Shown one piece after another: positions 7,662 through 16,320 of a DNA stretch of 64,000 bases (the stretch's first letter is position 1; the number at the start of each line of letters is the position of its first letter). The stretch comes from WTFY01 sp965205685. GTDB taxonomy: Bacteria; Pseudomonadota; Gammaproteobacteria; UBA4575. Location: contig OZ242174.1 of NCBI GenBank assembly GCA_965205685.1, positions 434,001 to 498,000 on the forward strand. Reading direction: 5' to 3'. The position numbers and the translations under genes are program-made. Under the pieces are notes generated by a model, which saw nothing but the letters and a program-made list of their open reading frames with translations, did not search any database and was not told the DNA's origin.

Positions 7662-7705
7662 GGCTTGGCCATGGTCATGATGACCGTGGCCAAGCCTGTA
7701 TTTTT
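7662..7705 (+). terminator. Terminator of the scn operon
   Basis: A long GC-rich stem: 7662-7678 pairs with 7680-7696 over 17 positions with a single G-U wobble. TGTA and a five-T run (7701-7705) follow. It lies 45 bp after the cbtB stop and closes the operon. Confidence 0.8.
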
Positions 7706-7758
7706 GGCTGGCTTGTAAATAAAAATACAGGTCGCCATCCCGTACGATAAATCCTTCT

Positions 7759-7772
7759 CGGACGAAAGTCCG
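7759..7772. repeat. REP-like small hairpin
   Basis: CGGAC (7759-7763), GAAA tetraloop, GTCCG (7768-7772), followed by TCCTAC. The flanks resemble REP-type elements scattered between genes in many Gammaproteobacteria. A related ACGGACGAAACTCC occurs near 7864-7877. Copy number elsewhere in the genome cannot be seen here. Confidence 0.4.
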
Positions 7773-8042
7773 TCCTACCTGTCTGGAAACCCACCTCTGC
7801 TGAGGCAAGGCGTCGTGCAGCTCCTACAGTAATACTTGTACAGCATGGTCCGCACCCAAATGTACGGACGAAACTCCAGGATCAGTTTCTCTGTCAATGC
7901 TCCATTTTGCTCGCTGGTTGAAGGAGCCCAGTGCTAAACCCGGGAACCTGCACGAACGATCAGGTGTATGTAAGACTTGGGTTTCAAGATCACAATGTTG
8001 AGAGCGGAGCTGCAACTATGCGATTCAGCTTCCAGAGTGGCC

Positions 8043-8086
8043 GACTATCTGAAATTCAACACACGACTATTTGAAAGTGCACACTT
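8043..8086. repeat. Tandem 22-bp repeats, IS21-end-like
   Basis: Two adjacent units, 8043-8064 and 8065-8086, agree at 16 of 22 positions and share GACTAT, TGAAA and CACA-like segments. Ends of IS21-family elements carry such multiple repeats with TGAAA and TGCACA-like cores. No transposase or helper ATPase gene remains nearby, so this would be an isolated end. The assignment is tentative. Confidence 0.4.
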
Positions 8087-8265
8087 GGGCAGTTAAAGCA
8101 AGCGGCTGTTAGCTGATGCGGTCATGCATTGTGGCTTTGCCCGTGTACTGGCTGCTCAGGTGATTGGATCGGCTTCCGTGGATTTTGCTACCCAATTCCT
8201 ATTGAAGGGTGAGCCTCACCTAGTGATTCGTACAAGAGATTGCGATTAACACTAGATCTTTGCAC

Positions 8266-8295
8266 AAAAAAAGAGGGGTGCAATCTGCACCCCTC
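8266..8295 (-). terminator. Terminator of the porin gene
   Basis: On the minus strand a perfect 10-bp stem (8286-8295 with 8273-8282, loop of 3 nt) is followed by seven T residues (A-run 8266-8272 on the plus strand). It lies 47 bp after the porin stop codon. Confidence 0.9.
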
Positions 8296-8342
8296 GGATT
8301 AGTGTAAGTCCTGCCTTCCAATGAAGGCTGCTTACCAAGTTG

Positions 8343-9959
8343 TTATTTGAAGCGGTATTGCAGCAGTGTCCAGAACTTCTCGGTGTCTGTGGAGAATCCG
8401 TCCTCACTCTTGAAGTCCGTGTACTTGATTGCAAACAGGAATTTGCCCATGAAGGGCTTACCCCACAGGATGCCCCATTCATCTCCATAATCAGAAATGC
8501 GATTGGTTCCTGACATGTAGGACCTGTCTGTGCTGTAGTCGTGGTAATTAATGACAAGCTTGTTCTTGCCAATCTTGTTACCGAACAGACCCAAAACAGT
8601 CAGGGTAATGCTGGTGTCTTCAATGCCGCCAAGAGGCGTTGCTGAACCACCAGGGGCAGCAACAAACTTATCAGCCCAGCCGTTGAAGGCGTGTACTGTA
8701 GCCAGAGGGGTTTGTATGGCATTGTTGCCGTTACTTTCCAAGACCTCGTACCCTACTCTTATCTGATAGGTAGGTTCACCAATGGGCATGAAGCCCAGGT
8801 TATCGACCCGTGTGCCGCCAAACCTGACTCCGAACTCAATGTTGTAGTAATCATTGTCATCCAAATGGCTCGCCGCATCATCAGTTGGGTCCTGGTTCGC
8901 CCACTCTAGTTCGCTCTGTATATCCAATCTATCACTGATTTCGTGTCTGCCCAGGAAACGGACACCAAAGGTCTCCGAGTCAAATATCACCGGACCTATA
9001 AAATCAGGCGCCATTCCTGTGCCCTCCATGAAGGGGGTGCGTGGATTATTATCGAAATCGAGTAGATACCCATATGCAACGATTTTGCCGTTGAACTGCG
9101 GGAGCTTGTAGGAGATGTTGATCAGGTGAGAGTCATCCATTTTCCACTCATTGAAAACGGAATCTGGGCCAAAGAGCCGCTTCACCTTGTCAAGGTAGGA
9201 GTAAGAAATCCCAAGTTTTCCAAACGACTTGTCTACCCTGAAGGCATCCATTGCCACGTTGTTCCCACGCCAGATCACATCTCCAACCCATCTGTGGTTG
9301 TCATAAATGATAGTTTGACGCCCTAATTTGAACGAAAGAGGACCATCGCATGGCCCGGGTGCACTTGGACAACCACCCGTTGGAGCACGCCACCCGATAT
9401 AGGCTTCATTGATCTCCTCAAAATCATTGTCCGGGATAATGGCATACCCCTCGGCATGCCGATTAACTGCGGGTATGAAAGGTGGGCCAGTGCGTGTTCC
9501 GCCGAACGGCGCTGGCCACCATGCATCAGGTTGTCCAGCACGTTTTGAGCCAAAGGCAGCACCTTGCAGAGGAGTATTGAAATCTCCATCAAGGTTTAGT
9601 GCCCTGTCCGAGTTCAGTACATCATTGACCTCTCCCTCGATCCGGGCATAGAAACCATGGAAGCGACCCGTGGTGTAACCGAGTGCATTGCGCAAGACGA
9701 TCATATCGGCCTTGTCGGTGTGAGCAAGAGGGTGGCCGCTCGGAAAATCATCTTCCACGCTCTCAAAGCGCACACGTGACCAGAAATCGAATCGGCCGTT
9801 GGTCAACGCTTGACCCATATGCGTGTGGTCCGGCGTCATTTTGTGATGGGGGTTGTGATGGGTGTTGGGAACATCCGGCAAGCCCACCGCTCCGACACCC
9901 TGCGCAAGCACCAAAATGGCTGCGGCCATGAGACATGGCAGAGGTTTAAAGTTGACCAT
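8343..9959 (-). CDS. Outer-membrane porin, alginate-export (AlgE-like) family
   Basis: An outer-membrane beta-barrel protein of 538 residues when started at the ATG at 9959, which has a strong GGAGGAG ribosome site; an ATG 21 nt upstream lacks one. A signal peptide (LPCLMAAAILVLAQGVGA) is followed by a histidine-rich stretch (THHNPHHKMTPDHTH). The body has repeated amphipathic strands such as FKLGRQTIIYDNHRW and ends in FWTLLQYRFK, with an aromatic residue close to the C-terminus as barrels usually have. The LGRQ..YD..RW motif is typical of the alginate-export porin family. Substrate is unknown. It could serve anion or metal entry for the neighbouring thiocyanate system, but it has its own terminator and promoter region. 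Confidence 0.8.
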   Translation of the reverse strand: MVNFKPLPCLMAAAILVLAQGVGAVGLPDVPNTHHNPHHKMTPDHTHMGQALTNGRFDFWSRVRFESVEDDFPSGHPLAHTDKADMIVLRNALGYTTGRFHGFYARIEGEVNDVLNSDRALNLDGDFNTPLQGAAFGSKRAGQPDAWWPAPFGGTRTGPPFIPAVNRHAEGYAIIPDNDFEEINEAYIGWRAPTGGCPSAPGPCDGPLSFKLGRQTIIYDNHRWVGDVIWRGNNVAMDAFRVDKSFGKLGISYSYLDKVKRLFGPDSVFNEWKMDDSHLINISYKLPQFNGKIVAYGYLLDFDNNPRTPFMEGTGMAPDFIGPVIFDSETFGVRFLGRHEISDRLDIQSELEWANQDPTDDAASHLDDNDYYNIEFGVRFGGTRVDNLGFMPIGEPTYQIRVGYEVLESNGNNAIQTPLATVHAFNGWADKFVAAPGGSATPLGGIEDTSITLTVLGLFGNKIGKNKLVINYHDYSTDRSYMSGTNRISDYGDEWGILWGKPFMGKFLFAIKYTDFKSEDGFSTDTEKFWTLLQYRFK

Positions 9960-10307
9960 GGTTTTACTCCTCCCGTGCAAGGGTTTTGGCCAGATTGTCC
10001 TAGAGTAACCCAGCCATAACAGTTTCAGGATCCTGTGTTATATGCTTTTTTTAAGCTTACTCCCTTAACGCAAGCTTAATAAGCTATCTATAGTAAATTA
10101 TCGCTTTCCCGTCCAAGACTTTATCATTATTGAAACCATAGATTATAACTATGGACCAATTAATAGTTATTACATTATAAGGGTGTAGGCAATAAATACA
10201 ATTGCCTGCGAGCCTTCACCCTGTACAAAAATCAAGACCTTACGTCCGCAATCCGGGTATTCTGGCACATGCCCGATGGGATTGGCGGAAGCCCCGTGAA
10301 GCTTTTT
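9960..10307 (-). promoter_or_regulatory. Upstream region of the porin gene
   Basis: About 350 bp between the porin start and the end of the peroxidase gene on the same strand. The middle part (about 10030-10200) is strongly AT-rich and probably holds the porin promoter. I could not identify a convincing single -35/-10 pair or a terminator for the upstream operon. Confidence 0.4.
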
Positions 10308-11594
10308 TCAGTCGACGGCTGGGTCCGGCGCCTTGAGCCACTTCGAATCGGTTACCACCGGTGCCGTCAGCGTATGCAGAAATGCCTCGATCTGCTTGAT
10401 TTCCTTGCGCCTCAAGGACAGTACCTTGGCCTCGTTGTGTCCGACCATGGCAGCAGGCGCACGGTCATAATGATCGATGACTTCCTCAAGCGTTGCCAGC
10501 TGCCCCGCATGCATGTAGGGGGCAGTCTTTGCGGTATTCCTGAGTGACGGGGTCTTGTGAGCCCCCACCAGGTTGTCGCCGGTTCGGATGAAGCGCAGCT
10601 CGGTGCATTCCCTCGGGTTGATGTCACTGAAATCCCCCCGGCAGTTGAACGGGTCCTCCAGCACGGGCTGCACTGCTTTGATCCGGCCCTTGCTCGGCAG
10701 CGAGCTTGGGCTGGACAGCACGGCCGTGTTATGGAACTCGTGATTGGTGAGAAGCGGGCCGTTATGGCAGTTGATGCACTGTGCCTTGCCGATAAAGAGC
10801 CTCAGGCCGGCACGTTCATCCTTGCTCAGGATCTCGGGGGGTTTATGGTCTCCTGCTACCAGCACCTCCACGTAGCGATCGAAACGCGCTGCTCCTGGTA
10901 TTAACAAACGCTCATAGGCGGCGATGGCCTTGCCGATATTCACGAACACCCTTGTCACCGCTTGCTGATCCTGTGGGTCCATGGACTGCCAGTTCTCATC
11001 CAGGTGCTTGTCGCCTACGGGGCCTGCGGCCGCTGGGAAACGCGAAGCATCGGAGAAATCATCCAAAGGTCCGAACAGCTTCTCGTACTGTGCACGGTAG
11101 TGCTCATCTTGTGCGACGAGGTGCACAAGCTGCATGCGTGAGCCTCCGTGTTCCAGCGGGTTTTCAAGCGGGGACAGGGCCTGGGACCAGAGGCTGTCCT
11201 TGCGCCCGTCCCAGAACATCCAGGGACTGTAGGCTGCACCGACGATGCTCATGGTGTTTCGCTTGCCGGTGCCGAGACCTTTGGCAACTTCCAGGCCGTC
11301 CGTGAAAGAGTGCTCGGGACGGTGACAGCTTGCACAGGAGACTTGCCCGTTGGCGCTCAGGCGCTTGTCGAAAAAAAGACGGTGGCCGAATTCTGCAGCC
11401 TGCAGGTCATCGGCCACGGTATTGCCCTTGCCCGCTGGCAAGGGGGGAAGGTTTTCGATCCAGAGCGAGCGAATCAGGGTGATTTCCAAATCCGTCCAGG
11501 CCTTGCTGCTCAGGCTGGACTGGGCATACCACCAGGCACCGGCGAGAAGGGCCAGAACGGCTACTGCAAGCATGCCCCGTACCGCTTTCGACAT
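10308..11594 (-). CDS. Diheme cytochrome c peroxidase, MauG/CcpA family
   Basis: A 428-residue periplasmic protein with an N-terminal membrane anchor or signal (MLAVAVLALLAGAWWYAQ) and two c-type heme sites, CASCH (residues 87-91) and CINCH (273-277). Family features include RLSANGQVSCASCHRPEHSF, the PSLRNTAKTAPYMHAG segment and a GSRMQLV stretch. Known relatives reduce hydrogen peroxide or modify proteins using cytochrome c electrons. It is the last gene of the oxidase operon, 7 bp after the FixH-like gene, so it may protect the oxidase or act as an extra electron sink. Whether it is a classical peroxidase or a MauG-like modifying enzyme cannot be decided. Confidence 0.88.
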   Translation of the reverse strand: MSKAVRGMLAVAVLALLAGAWWYAQSSLSSKAWTDLEITLIRSLWIENLPPLPAGKGNTVADDLQAAEFGHRLFFDKRLSANGQVSCASCHRPEHSFTDGLEVAKGLGTGKRNTMSIVGAAYSPWMFWDGRKDSLWSQALSPLENPLEHGGSRMQLVHLVAQDEHYRAQYEKLFGPLDDFSDASRFPAAAGPVGDKHLDENWQSMDPQDQQAVTRVFVNIGKAIAAYERLLIPGAARFDRYVEVLVAGDHKPPEILSKDERAGLRLFIGKAQCINCHNGPLLTNHEFHNTAVLSSPSSLPSKGRIKAVQPVLEDPFNCRGDFSDINPRECTELRFIRTGDNLVGAHKTPSLRNTAKTAPYMHAGQLATLEEVIDHYDRAPAAMVGHNEAKVLSLRRKEIKQIEAFLHTLTAPVVTDSKWLKAPDPAVD

Positions 11595-11601
11595 GGTGTG
11601 C

Positions 11602-12036
11602 CTACAGGTTCAGGTCAAAGGTCACGCGGTCTGAAATTTGATCCTGCCGGATCAGGAGCGTGACCTGCCACCAGCCGCCCATGTGGAACTTCATGCCCTC
11701 GAGCAGGTAGTCCCCGCCGCCCAGATTTTGCGTGACCCTCGGCCGTGTCGGCAGCCCGTGGTCGTGGTCCGGCATCCCTCCCTCGACCTCAACGGTGGCA
11801 TCGGCGACGGGTTTGCCCGAACGGTCCTGGATGTGCAGCGTCCATGCGTGCATGGTGTTGATCGCGATTGGATCGAGATGGCTGGTGAAGCGAACCTCGA
11901 AGTGTTGCTCATCCGAGAGCCCGGATGCCTCGGTAATGGGTTGTGCGGAATTGCCCTGCGCCCATGCGAGCGCCGCGTACACGCAAAGCACGGCAAAGGT
12001 AGCTTTAATGATTCTCACAGGCTCAGTCCATGTCAC
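11602..12036 (-). CDS. FixH/YtkA-like exported protein
   Basis: A 144-residue exported protein. A signal sequence (IIKATFAVLCVYAALAWAQ) is followed by a beta-sandwich-type domain with GGMPDHDHGLPTRPRV and LEGMKFHMGGWWQV. The His/Met pattern is typical of FixH/YtkA-like proteins that occur near heme-copper oxidase genes and are suspected copper-handling or assembly factors. The start is a GTG that overlaps the previous gene by 14 nt; an in-frame GTG at 12018 is an alternative. A role in oxidase assembly is inferred from position. Confidence 0.7.
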   Translation of the reverse strand: MTWTEPVRIIKATFAVLCVYAALAWAQGNSAQPITEASGLSDEQHFEVRFTSHLDPIAINTMHAWTLHIQDRSGKPVADATVEVEGGMPDHDHGLPTRPRVTQNLGGGDYLLEGMKFHMGGWWQVTLLIRQDQISDRVTFDLNL

Positions 12037-12655
12037 CTGACGAGTTTCCGCGTTTCAAGAGCCTGCGTATGCGCGCATAGCCGCCGCTCATCAGCCAGTA
12101 ATTCAGCTGCAGGAACACGGCCAGTGCGATGAACCAGGGAATCAACCCCCAGTCCGCCCCGCCCACCCGGAATGGAAAGATGGCCGTGTACGTCTGGCTG
12201 TGATCAGGGCTTTTGGCGGTAACGATGCCGATGTAATTGCCTTCCTCGGTAAACCGGTACAGGGCGAGAAACGTGCCGTCTGGTTCGATCAGGGGAGGCT
12301 GGTGAAACACGGTGTTGCGCTGCACACCCTCTTTTATGTCATTCCATCTTGCAAACCGCCCGCGATTGTCGACGTCCTCGATGATGCGAAATTCAACCGG
12401 GACTTCTCTCAGGCTGTCGTGCAGGTATTCGAGCACGAATACGCTCTCATCGGCATGGGGGATATCCTCGCACCATTCCTCGTGCTGGCTTTTCTGCGGC
12501 TGGTAGATTTTGAAATGGGCCTTGTAAAAGCCGATCTTGATAAAGCAAAGGTCATCCTCCAGGAATACACCTCCGTGCGCATGGACGTCCGGGTATGGCC
12601 ACAGGACCAGACAGGCCAGAAGAAGTGCTGCGCGTGCCGAGGAAGTGTACGTCAA
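12023..12655 (-). CDS. Conserved exported membrane-anchored protein of the oxidase operon
   Basis: I do not recognise a named family. The 210-residue protein has a signal peptide (AALLLACLVLWPYPDVHA), a periplasmic domain starting HGGVFLEDDLCFIKIGFYKAHF, with a CED/HADE stretch, and one C-terminal membrane helix (WGLIPWFIALAVFLQLNYWLM) followed by a basic cytoplasmic tail. The start appears to be TTG with no clear ribosome site, so the N-terminus is uncertain. It lies between subunit IV and the FixH-like gene, overlapping the latter. An assembly or copper-delivery function would fit, but that is guilt by association. Confidence 0.65.
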   Translation of the reverse strand: MTYTSSARAALLLACLVLWPYPDVHAHGGVFLEDDLCFIKIGFYKAHFKIYQPQKSQHEEWCEDIPHADESVFVLEYLHDSLREVPVEFRIIEDVDNRGRFARWNDIKEGVQRNTVFHQPPLIEPDGTFLALYRFTEEGNYIGIVTAKSPDHSQTYTAIFPFRVGGADWGLIPWFIALAVFLQLNYWLMSGGYARIRRLLKRGNSSGDMD

Positions 12656-12738
12656 GATTCAGGCGGTTGCGCACTCAGTACGCCACGGGATGCAGTGCGC
12701 CCTGTCGGGCACAGCCGCAGCTTGCCGGTACGGGAAAA

Positions 12739-13101
12739 TCAGTGCCCGGATGCGTGATGGTGTTCGACAACGGGCGCTTCGTCTACCCCGAAAAACTCGG
12801 CGCGCGACAGGTACGTGTAGTCCCCTTCGATGGACATCATGCCGATGAGCACCAGCAATGCCAGGGGCGGCAGCAGGATTGCGGTGATCAGTGCCAGCCG
12901 CTCCCACGCCATGTGCATGAAGATCGCGACGATGAAGCCCGCCTTGAGCATCATGAAAATCAGGATCAGGTTCCATCTCAGGTAGCCCTGGAGCTGGTAG
13001 AAATCCACCATGTAGGAAAACGCACTGAATACGAATAGCAGCACCCAGATCCCGATGTAGATACTGAGTGGATGTTGTTGACCTTCTTCTGCAGCCGCCA
13101 T
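12739..13101 (-). CDS. Cytochrome c oxidase subunit IV (prokaryotic type)
   Basis: A 120-residue protein with three membrane helices and the pattern of the prokaryotic COX4 family: IYIGIWVLLFVFSAFSY, then LILIFMMLKAGFIVAIFMHM, then a third helix LLPPLALLVLIGMM. A histidine-rich tail (EHHHASGH) ends the protein. It is 12 bp after the subunit III gene. In the family it has a structural or assembly role, not a catalytic one. Confidence 0.85.
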   Translation of the reverse strand: MAAAEEGQQHPLSIYIGIWVLLFVFSAFSYMVDFYQLQGYLRWNLILIFMMLKAGFIVAIFMHMAWERLALITAILLPPLALLVLIGMMSIEGDYTYLSRAEFFGVDEAPVVEHHHASGH

Positions 13102-13113
13102 GATTGTTGCCCT

Positions 13114-13794
13114 CTACCAAAGATAAAAGAATGCGAAGATGAATACCCAGACCAGATCGACGAAGTGCCAGTACAGCCCGGCGATCTCGACGATGTCGTA
13201 GCCCTTTTTCTCGTAACGTCCGTTCATGACACCGATGGCCACGTAGGTCAGATAGGCGACCCCACCGCTGACATGTAAGCCGTGAAAGCCGGTGATCATG
13301 AAAAAGCTGGCCCCGAACTGAGCGGCGCCAAACGGGTTGCCCCAGGGGCGAATTCCTTCATCGACGATGAGCTTGGTCCACTCAAAGGCCTGCATGCCCA
13401 CGAACGTCAGGCCGAAGGCTGCGGTGATGAACAGCAGGACCGCGGTTTTCATGCGGTCGCGCCGGTAGCCGTAGTTCACGGCCAGCGCCATGGTACCGCT
13501 GCTGGTGATCAGGACAAAGGTCATGATCGCAATCAGGATCAGCGGGATCGGATCACCGCCGAAGCTCAGGGCGAAGATTTCGCTGGCGTTGGGCCAGGGT
13601 ACGGTGGAACTGATACGGACCTTCATGTAGCCCACCAGGAAAGACGTGAAAACGAAGGTGTCGCTCAACAGGAAGATCCACATCATGGCCTTGCCCCAGT
13701 GGACCTTGAACACCTCTTTTTCGGCGCTCCAGTCTGATACCAGATCCGTTACGGCATCGTGGGCTAAAACTGCATTTCCCGGGCTTTGTGCCAT
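13114..13794 (-). CDS. Cytochrome c oxidase subunit III, paralogue 2
   Basis: Heme-copper oxidase subunit III of 226 residues with several membrane helices. Family marks include WIFLLSDTFVFTSFLVGY, an ITGFHGLHVSGG segment and the C-terminal YWHFVDLVWVFIFAFFYLW. It follows a second subunit III-like gene 21 bp upstream, so the operon encodes two different subunit III paralogues. Both keep the HFVDLVW or HFLLLVW type ending. Subunit III normally stabilises the catalytic core. Confidence 0.88.
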   Translation of the reverse strand: MAQSPGNAVLAHDAVTDLVSDWSAEKEVFKVHWGKAMMWIFLLSDTFVFTSFLVGYMKVRISSTVPWPNASEIFALSFGGDPIPLILIAIMTFVLITSSGTMALAVNYGYRRDRMKTAVLLFITAAFGLTFVGMQAFEWTKLIVDEGIRPWGNPFGAAQFGASFFMITGFHGLHVSGGVAYLTYVAIGVMNGRYEKKGYDIVEIAGLYWHFVDLVWVFIFAFFYLW

Positions 13795-13815
13795 GTTTTT
13801 TCCTTGTCCCCTTAT

Positions 13816-14481
13816 TTAAGTCGATAGCAGTAACGCAAACAGGCCCAGCCAGACCAGCAGCAGAAAATGCCAGTAAATGGTGCAGAGCTCAACGCTCATG
13901 CGAATCTTGTACGCTTCAATTTGATTCTGCAGTTTGAAGACCGTTGTGCTCCAGACCCAGAGCCCGCCCAGCATGTGCAGGGCATGGATTGCCGTCAACA
14001 CGTAAAAGAAGGAATTGGCCGGATTCGTGGACAGGAAGTAGCCTTGTTCCTGCAGGCCCTGCCAGGCCCACAGCTGCCCCGCGATGAAGGCAAAGGTGAG
14101 CAGGCCTGCAATCAGCAGGTTTGCCCGTACTCCTTTGATCTTGTTCTTGACCACGGCATTGCGTGCGCGCTGGAAGAACACGCTGCCCAGAATCAAAAGG
14201 GCCGTGTTGAACCACAGGATGTCAGGTTCTGCAAGCGGGCGCCAGTCGCTGAGGTCCATGCGCTGGAAGTAGGCGCTGACGAACAATGAAAACAGTGAAG
14301 CCGCGACGCACAGGAACACGACAAGTCCGATTTTCGCGGCAGGAATGGAATACGCCCCGCCGGCATGATGCTGGCCGATGGGCCCTTCCTCTGCCCAGGG
14401 CTGGACGTTGATGGTCTGGAAGATGAGCCAAAACACCACGCCGCCCATGATCAGGGCCAGTACAATCAGTGTCGCCGTCAT
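13816..14481 (-). CDS. Cytochrome c oxidase subunit III, paralogue 1
   Basis: A 221-residue membrane protein of the subunit III family, more divergent than its downstream paralogue. It shows SLFSLFVSAYFQRMDLSDW, TAIHALHMLGGLWVW and YWHFLLLVWLGLFALLL. The first helix (TLIVLALIMGGVVFWLIF) is extra compared with the next gene. It starts 3 bp after the coxA stop. Having two subunit III genes in a row may mean both are incorporated or that they are used alternatively. Confidence 0.85.
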   Translation of the reverse strand: MTATLIVLALIMGGVVFWLIFQTINVQPWAEEGPIGQHHAGGAYSIPAAKIGLVVFLCVAASLFSLFVSAYFQRMDLSDWRPLAEPDILWFNTALLILGSVFFQRARNAVVKNKIKGVRANLLIAGLLTFAFIAGQLWAWQGLQEQGYFLSTNPANSFFYVLTAIHALHMLGGLWVWSTTVFKLQNQIEAYKIRMSVELCTIYWHFLLLVWLGLFALLLST

Positions 14482-14484
14482 GTT

Positions 14485-16233
14485 CTAAACGTCGCCCTCA
14501 CCCCGGGTGTACTTGCTGGGGGGTTCATTTTGCGGAATGAAGTCCTCCTTGGCTCCGGGGACGCTGTAGGAGTATGCCCAGCGGTGAACCACCGGCAGCT
14601 CCTTGCCCCAGTTGCCGTGCTTGGGAGGATAGTCCGGGGTCTGCCACTCGATCGTGGTGGCCCGCCACGGGTTGCGCGGCGACTTCCTGCCCTTGAACAG
14701 GCTCCAGAAGATATTGATCAGGAACAGGAACTGTGCTGCGGCAACCACCAGTGCTGCAATCGTGATACTGAGATTTGCGGCCTGTACGCTGTCCGGCAGA
14801 AACTCCGTGGTGCCGTTGGCATAGTAGCGCCGCGGTACGCCCAGTATGCCGATGTAATGCATCGGCAGGTAGATTGCGTAGGTGCCCAGGAAGGTCAGCC
14901 AGAAATGGATTTTCCCCATCGCATCATTGAGCATCCGCCCGGTCAGCAGGGGGAACCAGTGATAAATGCCTCCGAATACCACCAGGAAGGGTGACACACC
15001 CATCACCATATGGAAGTGCCCGACCACGAAGTAGGTGTCGGAAAGCGGCACGTCCACGACCACGTTGCCGAGGAACAGCCCCGTGATGCCCCCGTGGATG
15101 AACGTGAAGATGAAACCGATTGCAAACAGCATCGGGACGGTCAGATGAATGTTTCCGCGCCACAGCGTAAGCACCCAGTTGTACACCTTGATGGCCGTGG
15201 GTACCGCGATGATCAGTGTGGTCGTGGCAAAGAAAAAGCCGAAATAGGGATTCATCCCGCTGACATACATGTGGTGCGCCCAGACGACGAAGCTCAGGCC
15301 CCCGATCGCCACGATGGCCCAGACCATCATGCGGTATCCGAAGATGTTCTTGCGGGCATGGGTGCTGATCAGGTCGGAGACGATTCCGAAGGCCGGCAGC
15401 GCCACGATGTAGACTTCGGGGTGACCGAAGAACCAGAACAGGTGCTGGAACAGGATGGGGCTGCCGCCCTCGTGGGACAGATTCTCACCCAGTGAAGAGA
15501 TTGCCGGCATGAAAAAGCTGGTATCCAGGGTCTTGTCCAGCGTCATCATGATGACGCTTACGAGCAGTGCCGGGAACGCCAGCAGGCCCAGAATCGTGGC
15601 CATGATGATGCCCCATACCGACAAGGGCATGCGCATCAGGGTCATGCCACGCGTGCGCGCCTGGAAGGCTGTCGTCACATAGTTGAGCCCGCCCATCGTG
15701 AACGCGACCACGAACAGGCCAAGCGATACGGTCATGCAGATGATGCCCCAGTCCGCACCCGCGGTACCTTCCGTAATGGCCTGTGGAGGGTACAGGGTCC
15801 AGCCTGCACCGGTGGGCCCTTCTGGAACGAAGAAGCTCGCACACACGACGATGACAGACAGCAGGTATACCCAGTAGCTCAGCATGTTCATGTACGGGAA
15901 GGCCATGTCACGGGCGCCGCACATCAGCGGTACCAGCACGTTGCCAAATCCGCCCAGGAAAAATGCCGTGAGCATGAAGACGATCATGATCATGCCGTGC
16001 ATGGTGACGGCCTGGTAGTACTCGTCAGGCTGTATGAAGTCGAAAACCCCGGGGAAGCCCAGTTGCAGGCGCATCAGGCCGGACAAGATCAGCGCAACCA
16101 CTCCGACGGCCGTCGCGGTGATGATGTACTGGATGCCGATGATCTTGTGATCCTGGCTCCAGACATACATGCCGATCCATGTCTTCGGATGGGCAAGTTC
16201 TTGTTCTTTATCGGCTAATGCAACATGCGCCAT
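14485..16233 (-). CDS. coxA: Cytochrome c oxidase subunit I (A-type)
   Basis: Catalytic subunit, 582 residues with about twelve membrane helices, carrying the low-spin heme and the heme-CuB site. Visible signatures are MHGMIMIVFMLTAFF near the low-spin heme histidine, WFFGHPEVYIVALPAFG (proton-channel glutamate, CuB histidine and cross-linked tyrosine), WAHHMYVSGM (CuB histidine pair) and VVGHFHMVMGV (heme histidines). The glutamate in GHPEVY places it in the A1 group. Electrons come from subunit II, encoded just upstream. Confidence 0.96.
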   Translation of the reverse strand: MAHVALADKEQELAHPKTWIGMYVWSQDHKIIGIQYIITATAVGVVALILSGLMRLQLGFPGVFDFIQPDEYYQAVTMHGMIMIVFMLTAFFLGGFGNVLVPLMCGARDMAFPYMNMLSYWVYLLSVIVVCASFFVPEGPTGAGWTLYPPQAITEGTAGADWGIICMTVSLGLFVVAFTMGGLNYVTTAFQARTRGMTLMRMPLSVWGIIMATILGLLAFPALLVSVIMMTLDKTLDTSFFMPAISSLGENLSHEGGSPILFQHLFWFFGHPEVYIVALPAFGIVSDLISTHARKNIFGYRMMVWAIVAIGGLSFVVWAHHMYVSGMNPYFGFFFATTTLIIAVPTAIKVYNWVLTLWRGNIHLTVPMLFAIGFIFTFIHGGITGLFLGNVVVDVPLSDTYFVVGHFHMVMGVSPFLVVFGGIYHWFPLLTGRMLNDAMGKIHFWLTFLGTYAIYLPMHYIGILGVPRRYYANGTTEFLPDSVQAANLSITIAALVVAAAQFLFLINIFWSLFKGRKSPRNPWRATTIEWQTPDYPPKHGNWGKELPVVHRWAYSYSVPGAKEDFIPQNEPPSKYTRGEGDV

Positions 16234-16320
16234 TCTGGCTTCTCCTCAACTGTATGCTATGGGTACTGTATTCGTTTCGCACCGTGTCTTCAAATAGGAC
16301 CTGCGGAGTTCAATGCCTGC

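Larger units (their letters stand above)
7706..8265. other. Gene-free relic region
   Basis: About 560 bp between the scn terminator and the porin terminator without a convincing gene. It contains a REP-like hairpin (7759-7772) with a partial second copy near 7864-7877, and a tandem degenerate 22-bp repeat at 8043-8086 resembling an insertion-sequence end. It looks like decayed mobile DNA. Confidence 0.5.
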
